This document shows, piece by piece, positions 12,356-22,440 of a stretch of DNA of 64,000 nucleotides (positions are counted from its first letter, which is position 1; each line of letters starts with the position of its first letter). Source of the stretch: Fallopia convolvulus. Lineage: Eukaryota; Streptophyta; Magnoliopsida; Caryophyllales; Polygonaceae. The DNA lies in assembly GCA_964016875.1 (NCBI GenBank), contig OZ024720.1, positions 38,593,106 through 38,657,105 of the forward strand. Direction: 5' to 3'. The position numbers were made by a program, and so were the translations under genes. The notes under the pieces are model-generated. The model was not told where the DNA came from. It made no database searches and saw nothing but the letters and a program-made list of their open reading frames with translations.

Positions 12356-13478
12356 AACGAAATGTCCATTCCAATGTCACTCCTAATGTGACATTCGGTT
12401 TCTAGGTTTGAATTTATGCTTTTGTTCGACCGGTCTTGATTTTGTAGTGTCGAACGTGCTTATTGGCTTCTACTATCCTCATTCTTTATGCTTATGTCTA
12501 GATGTCTTTAGAGTTCACTTGTTTTTTCTCCATTTGCCTTTAAAATGACATGTTATCTAACATTGCACGCTAAGTGTTTTATGATATGTCCATGTAAATG
12601 TCACTCCTAAATGTGGCATTCATTTTCTAGGATCGAATTTATGCTCTTATTCGACCCGTCTTGATTTTGTAGTGTAGTATGTGATTATTGGCTTGATACT
12701 ATCCTCATTTTTATGCTTATGCCTAAATGTCTATAAAGTTCGCTTGTTTTTTCTCCTTTTGCCTTTAAAATGATTTGTGATCTAACATTGTACGCCAAGT
12801 GCTTAATGAAATGTCCCTGTAAATGTCAATCCTAAAGTGGCATTCGGTTTCTAGGTTCGAATTTATGCTTTTATTCGACCGGTCTTGATTTTGTAGTGTT
12901 GAACATGCTTATTGGCTTCTACTATCAACTTTCTTTATGCTTATGCCTAGATGTCTTTAGAGTTCACTTGTTTTTTCTCCTTTTGCCTTTAAAATGACTT
13001 GTGATCTAATATTGCATGCCAAGTGTTCGATGAAATGTCCATGTAAATGTCACTCCTAAATGTGGCATTCGTTTTGTTGGTTCGAATTTATGCTATTATT
13101 CGACCGGTCTTGATTTTGAAGTGTAGAATGTGATTATTGGCTTGATACTATCCTCATTTTTATGCTTATGCCTAAGTGTCTATAAAGTTCACTTTTTTTT
13201 CTCCTTTTTCCTTTAAAATTACTTGTGATCTAACATTGCACGCCAAGTGATTGATGAAATATCCATGTAAATGTCACTTCTAAGAGTGGCATTCGGTTTC
13301 TAGGTTCGAATTTATGCTTTTATTCGACCGGTCTTGATTTTACAGTGTCTAATGTGCTTATTGGATTGATGTTATCCTCATTCTTTATGCTTATGCTTAG
13401 ATTTGTTTAGAATTCACTTGTTTTTTATCCTTTTGCCTTTAAAATGACTTGTGAATTAACATTGCGCGCCATGTGTTC
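12356..13478 (+). repeat. HOR copy 6, shortened to 5 monomers
   Basis: This copy is 1,123 bp, about 452 bp (two monomers) shorter than the rest. It runs m1-m5 and then returns directly to m1. The last monomer starts as m5 ('gattttacagtg', 'gcttagattt') and ends as m7 ('ccttttgcctttaaaatgacttgtgaattaac'), so m6 and m7 were lost by an exchange inside the similar m5/m7 pair at about 13,405-13,430. It carries the derived m2 changes of copies 3-5. Confidence 0.93.
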
Positions 13479-15000
13479 AACGAAATGTCCATTCCAATGT
13501 CACTCCTAATGTGACATTCGGTTTCTAGGTTTGAATTTATGCTTTTGTTCGACCGGTCTTGATTTTGTAGTGTCGAACGTGCTTATTGGCTTCTACTATC
13601 CTCATTCTTTATGCTTATGTCTAGATGTCTTTAGAGTTCACTTGTTTTTTCTCCATTTGCCTTTAAAATGACATGTGATCTAACATTGCACGCTAAGTGT
13701 TCGATGATATGTCCATGTAAATGTCACTCCTAAATGTGGCATTCATTTTCTAGGATCGAATTTATGCTCTTATTCGACCCGTCTTGATTTTGTAGTGTAG
13801 TATGTGATTATTGGCTTGATACTATCCTCATTTTTATGCTTATGCCTAAATGTCTATAAAGTTCACTTGTTTTTTCTCCTTTTGCCTTTAAAATGATTTG
13901 TGATCTATCATTGTACGCCAAGTGCTTAATGAAATGTCCCTGTAAATGTCAATCCTAAAGTGGCATTCGGTTTCTAGGTTCGAATTTATGCTTTTATTCG
14001 ACCGGTCTTGATTTTGTAGTGTTGAACGTGCTTATTGGCTTCTACTATCCACTTTCTTTATGCTTATGCCTAGATGTCTTTAGAGTTCACTTGTTTTTTC
14101 TCCTTTTGCCTTTAAAATGACTTGTGATCTAATATTGCATGCCAAGTGTTCGATGAAATGTCCATGTAAATGTCACTCCTAAATGTGGCATTCGTTTTGT
14201 TGGTTCGAATTTATGCTCTTATTCGACCGGTCTTGATTTTGAAGTGTAGAATGTGATTATTGGCTTGATACTATCCTCATTTTTATGCTTATGCCTAAGT
14301 GTCTATAAAGTTCACTTTTTTTTCTCCTTTTTCCTTTAAAATTACTTGTGATCTAACATTGCACGCCAAGTGATTGATGAAATATCCATGTAAATGTCAC
14401 TCCTAAATGTGGCATTCGGTTTCTAGGTTCGAATTTATGCTTTTATTCGACCGGTCTTGATTTTACAGTGTCAAATGTGCTTAATGGCTTGATACTATCC
14501 TCATTCTTTATGCTTATGCCCATATGTCTTTAGACTTCACTTGTTTTTTCTCCTTTTGCCTTTAAAATGACTTGTGATCTAACATTGCACGCCAAATGTT
14601 CGAAGAAATGTCCATGTAAATGGCACTCTTAAATGTGGCATTCGTTTATTAAGTTCGAATTTATGCTTTTTTTCGACCGGTCTTGATTTTGTAGTGTCGA
14701 ATGTTTTTATTGGCTTGATATTATCCTCATTCTTTATGCTTATTCCTAGTTGTCTTTAAAGTTCACTTCTCTTTTCTCCTTTTTCCATTAAAATGACTTG
14801 TGATCTAACATTGCACGCCAAGTGTTTAAACAAATATGAATGTAAATATCACTCCAAAAAGTGGCATTCGGTTTCTAGGTTCGAATTTATGCTATTATTC
14901 GACCGGTCTTGATTTTACAGTGTCTAATCTGCTTATTGGATTGATGTTATCCTCATTCTTTATGCTTATACTTAGATTTGTTTAGAATTCACTTGTTTTT
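13479..15000 (+). repeat. Satellite, decayed right edge of the higher-order repeat
   Basis: The HOR order continues (m1 at 13,479, m2 near 13,770, m3 near 13,950, m4 near 14,200, m5 near 14,350) and then degrades, with 'gtcaaatgtgcttaatgg' replacing 'gtctaatgtgcttattgg'. It resembles the left edge (3.55-4.48 kb) more than the central copies. m2 has the ancestral 'catgtgatctaac' and 'gttcgatgat'. No gene is present. Confidence 0.85.
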
Positions 15001-15820
15001 TGTCCTTTTGCCTTTAAAATGACTTGTGATCTTACATTCCACGCCAAGTATTCGATGAAATGTCCATGTAAATGTCACTCCTAAAATTGGCATTCGGTTT
15101 CTAGGTTCTTATTTATGCTTGTATTGGATCGGTATTGATTTTGTAGTGTCAAATGTGCTTATTGGCTTGATACTATCCTCATTCTTTATGCTTATGCCCA
15201 GATGTCTTTAGAGTTCACATGTTTTTTCTCTTTTTGTCTTTAAATAGACTTGTGATCTAACATTGCACGCATAATATTTGATGAAATGTCCATGTTAATG
15301 TCACTCCTAAAAGTTGCATTTGGTTTCTAGGTTGGAATTTGTGCGTTTATTCGACCGGTCTTGATTTTGTAGTGTCGAATGTGCTTATTGGCTTGATGCT
15401 ATCCTCATTCTTTATGCTTATGCCTAGATATCTTTAGAATTCACTTGTTTTTTCTCCTTTTGCCTTTAAAATGACTAGTGATCTAACATTGCATGCCAAG
15501 TATTCGATTAAATACGCATGCAAATGTCACTCCTAAATGTGGCTTTCGTTTTCTAGGTTCGAATTTATGCTCTTATTCGACCGGTCTTGATTTTGTAGTG
15601 CAGAATGTGTATATTGGCTTGATACTATCCTCATTTTTTATGCTTATGCCCAGATGTCTATAATATTCACATGTTTTTTCTCCTTTTGCCTATAAAATGA
15701 CTTGTGATCTAACATTGCACGCCAGGTGTTCGATGAAATGTCCATGTAAATGTCGCTCCTAAATGTTGCATTCGGTTTTTTTGTTCGAATTTATGCTTTT
15801 ATTCGATCGGTCTTGATTTT
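15001..15820 (+). repeat. Satellite, duplicate of the segment before insert B
   Basis: These monomers match the run at about 2,000-2,790 one for one, including rare variants such as 'aaaattggcattcg' with 'ggttcttatttatgcttg', 'cacgca..atatttgatg', 'ggttggaatttgtgc' and 'gcagaatgtgtatattgg'. Insert C then follows as insert B follows there. This implies a block of about 1 kb (satellite plus insert) present on both sides of the HOR array. Confidence 0.85.
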
Positions 15821-16058
15821 ATGAACTTGTTATCTAGTTTTTTATGAGTGTATAATCGAGCTTGCTCGTGAGCATAAAATCGAGTTTTCTCTTGAACAAA
15901 CGAGCCGAGTTATCTTGTGCTCAAGCTCAGTTCATTTATCATTCTAGCCATAATGCTCAAGCTCAGTTCGTTTACAAACCGATCCGAACACGAACAAGAT
16001 TTAACCGAGCCGAACACCGAATTTCTCACGAACGACTCGGTTCATTTATCGACCTATC
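15821..16058 (+). repeat. CGAG-rich insert, copy C
   Basis: This is the same insert in the same monomer position as copies A, B and D. It is nearly identical to copy D at an offset of 1,311 bp. An 86-codon open frame starting at TTG is a by-product of the insert and satellite sequence. Confidence 0.82.
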
Positions 16059-17131
16059 TTTATGCTTATGCCTAGATGTCTTTAAAGTTCACGTGTTTTT
16101 TCTCCTTTTGCCTTTCAAATAACTTGTGATCTAACATTGCACGCCAACTGTTCGATGTAAATGTCACTCATAAATGTGGCATTCGGTTTCTAGATTCGAA
16201 TTTTTGCTATTCAATCGTTCTTGATTTTGTAGTGCAGAAATAGCTTATTGGCTTGATACTATCCTCATTATGTATGCTTATTCCTAGATGTCTTTAAAGT
16301 TCACTTGTTTTTTCTCCCTTTGCCTTTAAAATGACTTGTGATCTTAATTTGCACGCCAAGTGTTCGATGAAATGTTCATGTAAATGTCACTCCTAAACAT
16401 GGCATTCAGTTTCTAGGTTTTTATTTATGCTTGTATTCAACCGGTGTTGATTTTGTAGTGCCGAATGTTCTTATTGGCTTGATACTATCCTCATTCATTA
16501 TGCTTATGCCCAGATGTCTTAAGAGTTCAATTGCTTTTTCTCCTTTTGCTTTTAAAATGACTTGTGATCTATTATTGCACGCCAAGTGTTTGATGAAATG
16601 TCCATGTAAATGTCACTCCTAAATGTGTCATTCTGTTTCTAGGTTCGAATTTTTGCTTTTTTCAATCGGTCTTGATTTTGTAGTGGAGAATGTGCTTATC
16701 GGCTTGATACTATCCTCATTCTTTATGTTTATGCCTAGATGTCTTTCAAGTCCACTTATTATTTTATCCTTTTGCCTTTAAAATGGCTTGTGATCTAACA
16801 TTGCACTCCAAGTGTTAAATAAAATGTCCATGTAAATATCACTCCTAAATATGGCATTTGTTTTCCAAGTTCAAATTTATGTTCTTATACGACCAGTCTT
16901 GATTTTGTATGGCAGAATGTGATTATTTCCTTGATACTATCCTCATTTTTTATGCTTATGCCTAGATGTCGATAAAGTTCACTTGTTTTTCTCCTTTTGC
17001 CTATAAAATGACTTGTGATCTAACATTGCACGCCAGGTGTTCGATGAAATGTCCATGTAAATGTCACTCCTAAATGTTGCATTCGGTTTCTATGTTCGAA
17101 TTTAAGCTTTTATTCGATCGGTCTTGATTTT
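16059..17131 (+). repeat. Satellite monomers, first unit of a 1,311-bp tandem duplication
   Basis: These monomers are matched at +1,311 bp by the next block, including the variants 'gcagaaatagcttattgg', 'tgtattcaaccggtg/tgtattcaatcggtg', 'ttaagagttcaatt' and 'ggcagaatgtgattatttcc'. Differences between the two units are scattered single bases. No gene is present. Confidence 0.88.
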
Positions 17132-17369
17132 ATGAACTTGTAATCTAGTGTTTTATGAGTGTATAATCGAGCTTGCTCGTGAGCATAAAATCGAGTTTTC
17201 ACTTGAACAAACGAGCCGAGTTATCTTGTGCTCAAGCTCAATTCATTTATCATTCTAGCCATAATGCTCAAGCTCAGTTCGTTTACAAACCGATCCGAAC
17301 ACGAACAAGATTTAACCGAGCCGAACACCGAATTTCTCACGAACGACTCGGTTCATTTATCGACCTATC
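17132..17369 (+). repeat. CGAG-rich insert, copy D
   Basis: This is the fourth copy, part of the second unit of the 1,311-bp duplication. It differs from copy C by a few bases, for example 'ttcacttgaac' for 'ttctcttgaac'. Confidence 0.82.
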
Positions 17370-18341
17370 TTTATGCTTATGCCTAGATGTCTTTAAAGTT
17401 CACGTGTTTTTTCTCCTTTTGCCTTTCAAATAACTTGTGATCTAACATTGCACGCCAACTGTTCGATGTAAATGTCACTCCTAAATGTGGCATTCGGTTT
17501 CTAGATTAGAATTTATGCTATTCAATCGTTCTTGATTTTGTAGTGCAGAAATAGCTTATTGGCTTGATACTATCCTCATTCTGTATGCTTATTCCTAGAT
17601 GTCTTTACAGTTCACTTGTTTTTTCTCCATTTGCCTTTAAAATGACTTGTGATCTTAATTTGCACGCCAAGTGTTCGATGAAATGTTCATGTAAATGTCA
17701 CTCCTAAACGTGGCATTCGGTTTCTAGGTTTTTATTTATGCTTGTATTCAATCGGTGTTGATTTTGTAGTGCCGAATGTGCTTATTGGCTTGATACTATC
17801 CTCATTCTTTATGCTTATGCCCAGATGTCTTAAGAGTTCAATTTCTTTTTCTCCTTTTGCCTTTAAAATGACTTGTGATCTATTATTGCACGCCAAGTGT
17901 TTGATGAAATGTCCATGTAAATGTCACTCCTAAATGTGTCATTCTGTTTCTAGGTTCGAATTTATGCTTTTTTCGATCGGTCTTGATTTTGTAGTGGAGA
18001 ATGTGCTTATCGGCTTGATACTATCCTCATTCTTTATGTTTATGCCTAGATGTCTTTCAAGTCCACTTGTTTTTTTATCCTTTTGCCTTTAAAATGGCTT
18101 GTGATCTAACATTGCACGCTAAGTGTTAAATAAAATGTCCATGTAAATATCACTCCTAAATGTGGCATTTGTTTTCCAAGTTCGAATTTATGTTCTTATA
18201 CGACCAGTCTTGATTTTGTATGGCAGAATGTGATTATTTCCTTGATACTATCCTCATTTTTTATGCTTATGCCTAGATGTCGATAAAGTTCACTTGTTTT
18301 TCTCTTTTTGCCTTTAATATGATTGGTGATCTAACATTGCA
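17370..18341 (+). repeat. Satellite, second unit of the 1,311-bp duplication, cut by a retroelement
   Basis: The monomers are as in 16,059-17,030. The array stops inside a monomer at 'gatctaacattgcac', where truncated LTR sequence begins. The final monomers ('cagaatgtgattatttcc', 'atgattggtgatctaac') are also closely matched at about 37,350-37,530, beyond the retroelement block, so the two flanks are relatives. Confidence 0.9.
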
Positions 18342-18434
18342 CACAAAAACCTAAAACTACCTAAAAACTAACCAAAACCTAACCAAAACATATATAAAAC
18401 ATGCATCTAAACTACTCTTGTATGCGAGCTATCA
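18342..18434 (-). mobile_element. 3' LTR remnant of element 1 (93 bp)
   Basis: This matches the inner end of the LTR at 26,145-26,230 ('acctaaaactacctaaaaac' through 'gcgagctatca'), apart from an 'aaaacctaacc' duplication and a few substitutions. In element orientation it is the first bases of the 3' LTR (TGATAGCTCGC...), and about 1.3 kb is missing. The junction with satellite shows a short overlap of 'aca/cac', compatible with a microhomology-joined deletion. Confidence 0.88.
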
Positions 18435-18452
18435 AATTCCCCCATGCTTAAC
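18435..18452 (-). promoter_or_regulatory. Polypurine tract of element 1
   Basis: Read on the minus strand, 'ttaagcatgggggaatt' ends exactly where the LTR begins (TGATAG). This is the plus-strand primer position expected for a Ty3/gypsy element. Just upstream is 'gcttgaggacaagcaag', a stretch also found before the LTR of the element at 40.5 kb. Confidence 0.85.
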
Positions 18453-19876
18453 CCTTGCTTGTCCTCAAGCAAGACATAAATCCAATCACACCATAGAAAT
18501 GCAATCTTACATCCATCTCAAGTCAAACAAACATTTCTCATGTAATTAAAAACTCAACCAACACTTCTCACCATGCATTATGACTAGCAAAAAGTAAAGA
18601 CCATTCATTCATTCTAGACCTCACCAAGGAAATTGTGTTTTGCACTCAACACTCAAGTGTATAAAGGGTATGTGTTTCACTCAAAATCAACCAATGAAAA
18701 CTAGACTACCATATGCTTGCATCAGAGTTCTAAATCTCCACCGCTGGGGATCAAACACATAACAAAAATCATGAGGTCTTTTTCCGGCTTGTAATGGGGC
18801 CAAGGTAAACACAAATTTGGAAGGGATTATATTTGGCATGTGGTGCTAAATCCGGGATAAGGACTAATCCTAAACCCAAACTTTACACTTTACTTCTCAC
18901 TTCTCCCAACTTCTTTACCAACTTCATTACATTTACATTCAAACGCTTTGCTTTTTTTTTCTTTTGCCTCTTTTCAACTCTTTCTTACTTTGCTAATGAA
19001 GACTAATAATATTTAAGCACTTTTTCTTTTGCTTCTTTTGCAACAAACTTCATCTTCATTTTTTTTTCACTTTGAACACAAGAGTTTATTTCCTCTTTTT
19101 CTACCTTTTTCATCCAACTCCCCCTTACTTATACATAACTCACACAAAACCAAAAACACAACCTAAAGTCCTAAATCCCGGATCCTGGGTCAAGCTTATT
19201 AGGCTAGGAAAATTTTGTGGAGCTAATAAAAATAGGTTTCAAGCTCAAAAAGAAAGGGGTGTCAAAAACATGGATCTTGTAGGGTAGGAAGGGAAATAAT
19301 AGGCTATAAAGAAACATTGCCTCAATCACTTTAATGCTATGCATTCAATCATATAAAGCAACCTCAAAATAGAGTATTAACGCAAGTTCTAGAGCTAGAT
19401 AATCATGTTGATACACTCAAACATGTAGAGAACAATATTATCATGAAAGGCCAAAAATCAAATCTCACAAGGCTAATTGTTTTGTCTAGAACTTCAAAAT
19501 GAATCTAAAACTCAAGCTATATACATGCACCATCCTATAATCAAGTCATTTAATCAATGATCATGCTTATATCATATTAACTTCAGTAAATCATGCAAAT
19601 CGTGGGTTAGAACTTATACTTAACTTAGAAACACAAGAGGAATCAAACAATGGGGAAATAAGAACCTAAATGCAATATTTTTTTATTTTTTCGACTTTTT
19701 CTAAATTTTTTTTCATTTTTAGAATTTTAATCAATGCATGCAAAAATTTTAAATATGACCTAATCTAATGCAAACTATATGCAATGCAAACAAGTAATTC
19801 CCTTCCCCCATGCTTAAAACATACTTTGTCCCCAAAGTATAGTAAAAAGTAAAGGAAAGAGAAAAACGCACATAAC
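18453..19876 (-). other. 3' untranslated region of element 1
   Basis: About 1.4 kb is AT-rich with T-runs and shows no domain-like coding sequence; a short plus-strand frame at 19,072-19,287 has no support. It holds a second polypurine-like tract at its inner end (19,802-19,845). A long non-coding 3' region is usual in Athila elements. Confidence 0.75.
19802..19845 (-). promoter_or_regulatory. Second polypurine-like tract in element 1
   Basis: On the minus strand 'ttttaagcatgggggaaggg' closely resembles the true tract beside the LTR (ttaagcatgggggaatt) and is preceded by 'actttggggacaaagt'. It lies just after the env-like ORF, about 1.37 kb from the LTR. It may be a second initiation site for plus-strand DNA or a relic of a duplicated 3' end. 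Confidence 0.55.
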
Positions 19877-21499
19877 CTAGTTGTCCGGGTAATAGGGCGG
19901 AAAATCTTGTGGTGGTGGTGGCTGGTACTCCGGATGAACCTCTGGCTGCGGTGGATAGTATGGTGGAATCTGCTGAGCTGGTGGTGGATGATATGGTGGG
20001 AACTGAGGATACGGCGGATCTGGAAAAGCGTACTGCGGATAAGACTGATGAGGAGGATAGCCCGCTAAACTCCAGCCATCCAATCTAGTGTTGAGCAGTC
20101 TGAACTACTCATCCTGGCGGGCCTGAAATGCAGCAATCTGCTGATCTTGACGAGTCTGATATGATGTGAACCTCTGATCCACATAACCACGCATGTCCTG
20201 GAAACCCTGATCGATGTGAGATGTCATACTGTTGTAGCGCTGCGTGTTCTCCAACTGCATCTGTCTCATCATCTCTAGCATCTGACTGTACTGTGTATCA
20301 CCTCCAGTTGGTATAGATGGGTCAAAGTGTTGCTGCTGGGTATCCTCCTCAGACTCATCCTCCTCCTCTGTGTCTTCAGCCTCAGCGGACTCTTCCTCTT
20401 CCTCTTCTTCTTCTTCCTCAGCCATAGTGAAATCCTCATCCATTTCCTCCTCTTCAGATTCCTCAACAATAATTGGGGCCTTATTTTTACCCCTAACTGG
20501 ACCCTTGACAGTAATCACATCCAAATCATCATCCTGGGGTTCAATGTACCAGTTAGCCGTGCTATTTCCAATCTTGACTCAGCTCCCATCAGGAAGCTTC
20601 ATTGCTGGCCCAGAATCTCCAAGCACCCAATAGTAGGAGTTCTTGTAGAAATATAGGACTCCCATCTTCTTCAGCATAGTGAAGTTGATTGCCACCGGTG
20701 GGATATCAACTTGTAACCTGCTCAGATCAACGCCAAAGTGCTTGGCCAGATGGGTCACAATCCCACCAATACAGATAGCTCCTCCACCTTTGTTTGAAAT
20801 ATGGTACATATGATTCATCAGCATAGCACCCATACTCATTCTTTTTCTTAGCAGCAAAGCAGCCAAAATAGCTACATCTTTCTTTGGGCAATTGTTTCCA
20901 CCTTCACCCCGTCCATTTATGCTACCAGAAATGAACTGCTGAAAAACTTTGATGGCGGGATGAGTGATGGGAGAAGCCTTTTCTTGGGTTGGGTTATAAG
21001 TTCTTCTTCCTGTTATGGCTCTCCAGAAATGTTTATCAGCCCATGTAGCTTCAGTTTCAGTAAGCACGACATCATTGTCATAGATATGCAGGAATCCAAA
21101 CGCCTCATTGACCTCTTTCAAGGTCATCTTCCTCCTTACACCTCCGAGCCAGAATTTAATCTCCTCTTCTCTTCTGAAATCAATGGACAAGCTACTTAGA
21201 AACTCTAGTGTTAACCCCTTGTAAGTTGGTTCACACGGCTGCAAGAACTCGCCCATGCGTAAATGCGCCGTAATCTCATTCAGCAGATGGGCAATTCCAA
21301 TCTCATTCATCAGATTCCAATCAATAAACCTGGTTGCTACCCATTTCCTATCCTTCAGAAGCTCAAATTTGATCACATGATTGTTCTTTGCCAAACTGAT
21401 CCCAAAACTTTCTTGAGTCCTTTCTCCCACCACAGCAGGGGGAGCATAAGCGACTCGCGATGATGATGCAGTATCTCTCCTACTTCGTTTAGGAGCCAT
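19877..21499 (-). pseudogene. Athila env-like ORF, interrupted by two stops
   Basis: One frame of about 540 codons starts at the ATG at 21,499 (MAPKRSRRDTAS). It is cut by a TGA at 20,579-20,581 and a TAG at 20,105-20,107, and the same frame continues across both. Order: a basic N-terminus (residues 1-10); a globular region (about 25-290) with the pattern of the Athila ORF1 / 'putative plant transposon protein' families, for example RKWVATRFIDWNLMNEIG and EFLSSLSI; an acidic tract of nine or more Glu (about 350-375); a heptad-like segment (QMQLENTQRYNSM, VDQRF); and a Pro/Tyr-rich tail (PPYPQFPPYHPPP). I see no signal peptide and no convincing membrane span, so an envelope role is doubtful. 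Its function is not established. Frame continuation upstream of 21,499 to 21,586 is probably untranslated. Confidence 0.8.
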
Positions 21500-22044
21500 G
21501 GATACCAAAATTTTTACAGAAACCTGCACAACACCACAAACGGACCAAGCAAACACAATTCTTGTTGTCCCGGCAAGGACAACCACAACAATATTTCACA
21601 AATAATCGCTCAAACACTCACTTCCCCCACTACCTCGAACAATTTAATCAAATTTTAATCAAATTATGGGTGGATTTCGGATTTATGCAAAAAGCTTAAA
21701 TAAAACACGAATCTATGCTAGAATCATGCAATAAATAAACTTTTGTGAAGAACTTAAGCCTAAATCCGAGCCTAAAGGAGTCAAATTCGGGTTTTTCTAG
21801 TGAAACCTAGGTCTAGATTTAACTAGGTAAGAACCGAAATTGAATGGAGATTTGAGACACTTACTTGAATCCTTGTTGATTTTGATGTTGTTGGCGCGAT
21901 TTGTGGTTGAAATCCCGACTTGAGAGCTTGAGAGGAGCTTGAAAGCTTGAGCTTCAATGGAGGATGGAGAGGTTGAAGAAGGGGAGGCGGCGGACTAAGA
22001 AGGAAAGAGGGAATGAACTCGGGTTTTGATAAAAGGCCTCCCGA

Positions 22045-22240
22045 AAAATTGGCAATTGCGCGGCTTGACACAGAATTGCGCGACCGCGCAATTGCGAAGA
22101 CGCGCAATTGCCTCCCAGTTGGGATTGCATGGCTTTGGGGCTATGGATTGCGCGGCCGCGCATTTAACAGGCCAAGCCGCACAATCCCAACTGAGTTGGC
22201 ATTGCTCGGCTTGGTTATAGATTGCTTGGCCACGCAATTT
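22045..22240. repeat. Cluster of the ATTGCGCGGCCGCGCAAT word (element 1, spacer)
   Basis: Examples are 'gcaattgcgcggcttgac', 'attgcgcgaccgcgcaattg', 'acgcgcaattgcctccc' and 'attgcgcggccgcgca', with 'cagttgggattgc' and 'cccaactgagttgg' between them. It is strongly GC-rich against AT-rich surroundings. Related clusters occur at 23,140-23,275 and 25,863-25,975. Confidence 0.88.
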
Positions 22241-22387
22241 TTGTCCCTTTTCCGAGTATTTCTGTACTTCATGGCTGGCCCGAGTTTATATAAAATTTGA
22301 GGATTATTTCTACCTACACTAACTAATAAAAACAAAATTTGTAAAACAGAAAGCAAAAATCAAAGCAAAACTATCCTAAAACATGGG

Positions 22388-22425
22388 TTGCCTCCCAAGA
22401 AGCGCTTGTTTAACGTCATTAGCTT
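22388..22425 (-). other. Post-pol motif next to the protease end
   Basis: On the minus strand it reads 'caagctaatgacgttaaaca' then 'agcgcttcttgggaggcaa'. The same motif lies just after integrase in the element at 48.1 kb (55,460-55,500, 'caagctaatgatattaaaca'). Here it begins about 15 bp after the protease stop, which marks where the RT-to-integrase block is missing. Confidence 0.8.
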
Positions 22426-22440
22426 GACGTAAAAAGGATA

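Larger units (their letters stand above)
4481..13478 (+). repeat. Satellite higher-order repeat array, 7-monomer unit of about 1,575 bp
   Basis: The diagnostic string aacgaaatgtccattccaat recurs at 4481, 6057, 7631, 9206, 10781, 12356 and 13479, giving spacings of 1576, 1574, 1575, 1575, 1575 and 1123. Each full unit holds seven monomers (about 225 bp each), distinguishable in order: m1 'ccattccaatgtcactcctaatgtgac'; m2 'gacccgtcttgattttg' with 'ggatcgaattt'; m3 'tgtcaatcctaaagtgg'; m4 'gttttgttggttcg'; m5 'gattgatgaaatatcc' with 'tttacagtgtctaatg'; m6 'ttagaagaaatg' with 'gtttattaag'; m7 'cagtgcacgcc' with 'gttacagtgtctaatg'. Copies are nearly identical while monomers within a unit differ widely, which is the definition of a higher-order repeat. 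No coding sequence is present. Confidence 0.97.
21500..22440 (-). other. Spacer between protease and env-like ORF of element 1, with a motif cluster
   Basis: No coding domain is present. The stretch contains the post-pol motif (22,388-22,425) and a cluster of the element's own GC-rich palindromic word (about 22,045-22,240). Small frames in it are translations of that cluster. Confidence 0.8.

Noticed and set aside
4481..13478. CRISPR-like array
   Set aside because: The period is 225 bp and the repeats fill the whole unit without unique spacers. The context is plant satellite.
16431..16622. Small frame 'MYSTGVDF...' and its copy at 17,742
   Set aside because: The two copies exist because the 1,311-bp segment is duplicated. 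It is satellite sequence.
20327..20656. Plus-strand frames opposite the env-like ORF
   Set aside because: These are antisense shadows of the acidic Glu-rich tract (poly-Ser/Leu reading).
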